NCBI GenBank assembly: GCA_903944895.1
Contig: CAJATL010000108.1
Span: forward strand, 1-55,784
DNA: 55,784 nucleotides
Source of the DNA: an uncultured Bacteroidota bacterium
GTDB lineage: Bacteria; Bacteroidota; Bacteroidia; Bacteroidales; 4484-276
Reading direction: 5' to 3'
Positions 54,500 through 55,784 of the stretch are shown here, piece by piece. How positions within the stretch are numbered: the first letter of the stretch is position 1; every line of letters begins with the position of its first letter. The position numbers were made by a program, and so were the translations under genes. Below the pieces are notes generated by a model. That model ran no database searches, had not been told where the DNA came from, and saw nothing but the letters and a program-made list of their open reading frames with translations.

Positions 54500-55684
54500 T
54501 TACAGAAATTCAATGTTGACTTCTTTTAAAAATTTCTCTTCCAGAAGCGCTGCAATACGTTTAACAACGGTCCTTCTGATCTCAAGTTCGATAGGCAGGC
54601 TTGGATCCTGATGAGCAATATTGATGCGGGTTCCAACGATAAAATCAATTTCGTCACTCTGAAGGATCATTTTTACAATCAGGTCGGCAGGGCCTTTATC
54701 AAGAGCTGTTTGGTGATTATAATCTCTCAGGATATTCGAAACTTTTGTCAGCGTGAGGATTCCTTCAGTAATCAGATCAACACCTTCCATGTGTGAAATG
54801 GGTGGAAGTTCCGGGTCATCAAAATCGAAGGTATCGGTAATTTCCTTCGCCCATTCGCGTGCAATAATATCGCCGGTAGTTGCGCCGCATAGCACCTTTT
54901 TTCCAACGAAAGTTTTAACTTTTTCGGCGTAAACCTTGTCGTTTTCCTGCTCATAGGGTGGACCGGTACAGATGAGCATTTTGCGGGGTTCACGGAAATA
55001 AATAACGGCGCAGCTTGTATCATCCTTCGAAACAAACCCATCATTCTGAACTGCTTTTTTAACAACCCTTTCGCCCAGATCCTGCGCTGAGATGGTATTA
55101 TTTTTCTTAATCTCGCCAATTACGAAATCAACCAGATTTTCCCTTCCCCATCCCAATAAAAACTGGTCGCTGCCAAGGCCTGATTGAGTAATTCCGTCGC
55201 TGCAAAATATTATCCGGTCTTCTTTTTGAGGCACGAAGGAGCAACTTCGAAGTTCTTTTCCCTGGTTTTTTTCGGTATTTAGGATGATACATTGCCAGCC
55301 AGGTTCAAAAACCTGGTTTTCGCGAACGATAAAAGTTTCAGGATTATCGTATTCTAAAATACTAACCCTGCCTTCGATTTCGATGTCAACAATTGTAAAT
55401 GTCGAATAGCTGATTCTCCGTTCACTGCAAACTGGCAAGGTATTCATGATGATCTCAGCAATTTTCACAAAATCTTTGTGCTCCTCTGTAAAATTCACAG
55501 CCATCGTCGAAGTAAGCGTCGCGAGCATATTGGCTTTCACGCCATGTCCCATTCCATCCGAAAGTACGGCAACGATGCGGTTTTCCTCCTTTACACGTTT
55601 ATGAATAAAAACATCGCCGCAAATACGTTCCCCATCATGGTTTCGCTGCTGACAATTAACTTCTATGTGAAAATCTTTTTGCAT
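54500..55684 (-). CDS. SpoIIE-type PP2C serine phosphatase with C-terminal domain
   Basis: This 394-aa cytoplasmic protein probably dephosphorylates phospho-Ser/Thr on a regulatory protein. The N-terminal phosphatase domain (about 1-230) has metal-binding Asp residues in C-G-D-V-F (D24), L-S-D-G-M-G-H-G (D43), CSDGITQSGLG and SKDDTSCAVIYF. A C-terminal region (about 231-394) starts KMLICTGPPYEQENDKVYAEK and has GKKVLCGATTGDIIAREW and EGVDLITEGILTL; it is not a domain I can name. Phosphatases with this two-part layout are often encoded beside [FeFe]-hydrogenases and related iron-sulfur proteins in anaerobic Clostridia and Bacteroidota, from memory of such loci. Here the next gene upstream would lie outside the window. 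It precedes the large hybrid kinase by 254 bp on the same strand and could act with it. Confidence 0.85.
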   Translation of the reverse strand: MQKDFHIEVNCQQRNHDGERICGDVFIHKRVKEENRIVAVLSDGMGHGVKANMLATLTSTMAVNFTEEHKDFVKIAEIIMNTLPVCSERRISYSTFTIVDIEIEGRVSILEYDNPETFIVRENQVFEPGWQCIILNTEKNQGKELRSCSFVPQKEDRIIFCSDGITQSGLGSDQFLLGWGRENLVDFVIGEIKKNNTISAQDLGERVVKKAVQNDGFVSKDDTSCAVIYFREPRKMLICTGPPYEQENDKVYAEKVKTFVGKKVLCGATTGDIIAREWAKEITDTFDFDDPELPPISHMEGVDLITEGILTLTKVSNILRDYNHQTALDKGPADLIVKMILQSDEIDFIVGTRINIAHQDPSLPIELEIRRTVVKRIAALLEEKFLKEVNIEFL

Positions 55685-55710
55685 GGTTTTGTTTGTTAAG
55701 ATTTAATTTT

Positions 55711-55784
55711 TTGCAGAGCGAAAAGCGCAGAGGGCAAAGCGCAAAGAGAAGAAACATATTCCACCAATTTTTTCCATTCTTCCA
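55711..55784. repeat. Purine-rich repeat and CCATTCTT motif at the right edge
   Basis: Upstream of the phosphatase start, the + strand carries repeated AGCG(C)AAAG-like units (GCGAAAAGCGCAGAGGGCAAAGCGCAAAGAG spans about 55716-55750 as overlapping short units), then TTCCATTCTTCCA at the very end. The latter is the same motif as the tract at 50171-50430. The window ends inside it, so its extent is unknown. Confidence 0.6.

Overview
The window is AT-rich DNA from a member of the Bacteroidota, most like an environmental, possibly anaerobic Bacteroidales relative. Five large secreted proteins end in a type IX secretion (T9SS) type-A sorting domain (N-P-N/P-x-x core, a short beta segment, final K-K/K-L-I-I). 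PKD, FN3, beta-helix and gingipain-like domains are abundant, hybrid histidine kinases are present, and ribosome-binding sites are not Shine-Dalgarno-like. I saw no rRNA, tRNA or CRISPR array.

Left part (1-20.2 kb, + strand): two tandem giant paralogs of about 2550 aa. Each has a beta-helix head, three cadherin-like Ig repeats, then alternating Ig-like and FN3 repeats, many of which are interrupted by the same roughly 150-aa beta-sandwich module. Each gene is followed by a nearly identical hairpin. A gingipain-type C25 cysteine peptidase follows; it lacks a recognisable sorting domain.

Metabolic block (20.4-24.1 kb): proC, lysC and lysA (proline, aspartate-family and lysine synthesis). lysA is split by one extra T in a T7 run.

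Glycan island (24.2-31.7 kb): a compact + strand operon of two sulfotransferases, a Wzx-like flippase, a GT2, a GT4 and a GT4-methyltransferase fusion. It probably helps build a sulfated, methylated surface glycan. Its far side is a decay zone (31.7-37.3 kb) with a sigma-like factor, an unusual 310-aa protein, a decayed membrane ORF, a second degenerate copy of the lysA 3' end, a GT2 gene killed by one stop codon, and an IS1380-type transposase fragment. The two lysA 3' ends bracket about 11.7 kb as direct repeats.

Surface and regulatory block (37.4-48.2 kb): a T9SS-type subtilase on the - strand, then a + strand run of ECF sigma factor, overlapping anti-sigma-like membrane protein, outer-membrane beta-barrel protein and two large PKD-repeat T9SS proteins, closed by a strong terminator. 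The two PKD proteins contain in-phase tandem DNA repeats (243 bp units; 264/264/261/252 bp units).

Signalling block (48.5-55.7 kb, - strand): a SpoIIE/PP2C-type phosphatase, a membrane hybrid kinase with three receiver domains and a soluble REC-HisKA-HATPase-REC kinase. The two kinases are separated by a low-complexity palindrome-rich spacer. This set probably continues beyond the right end.
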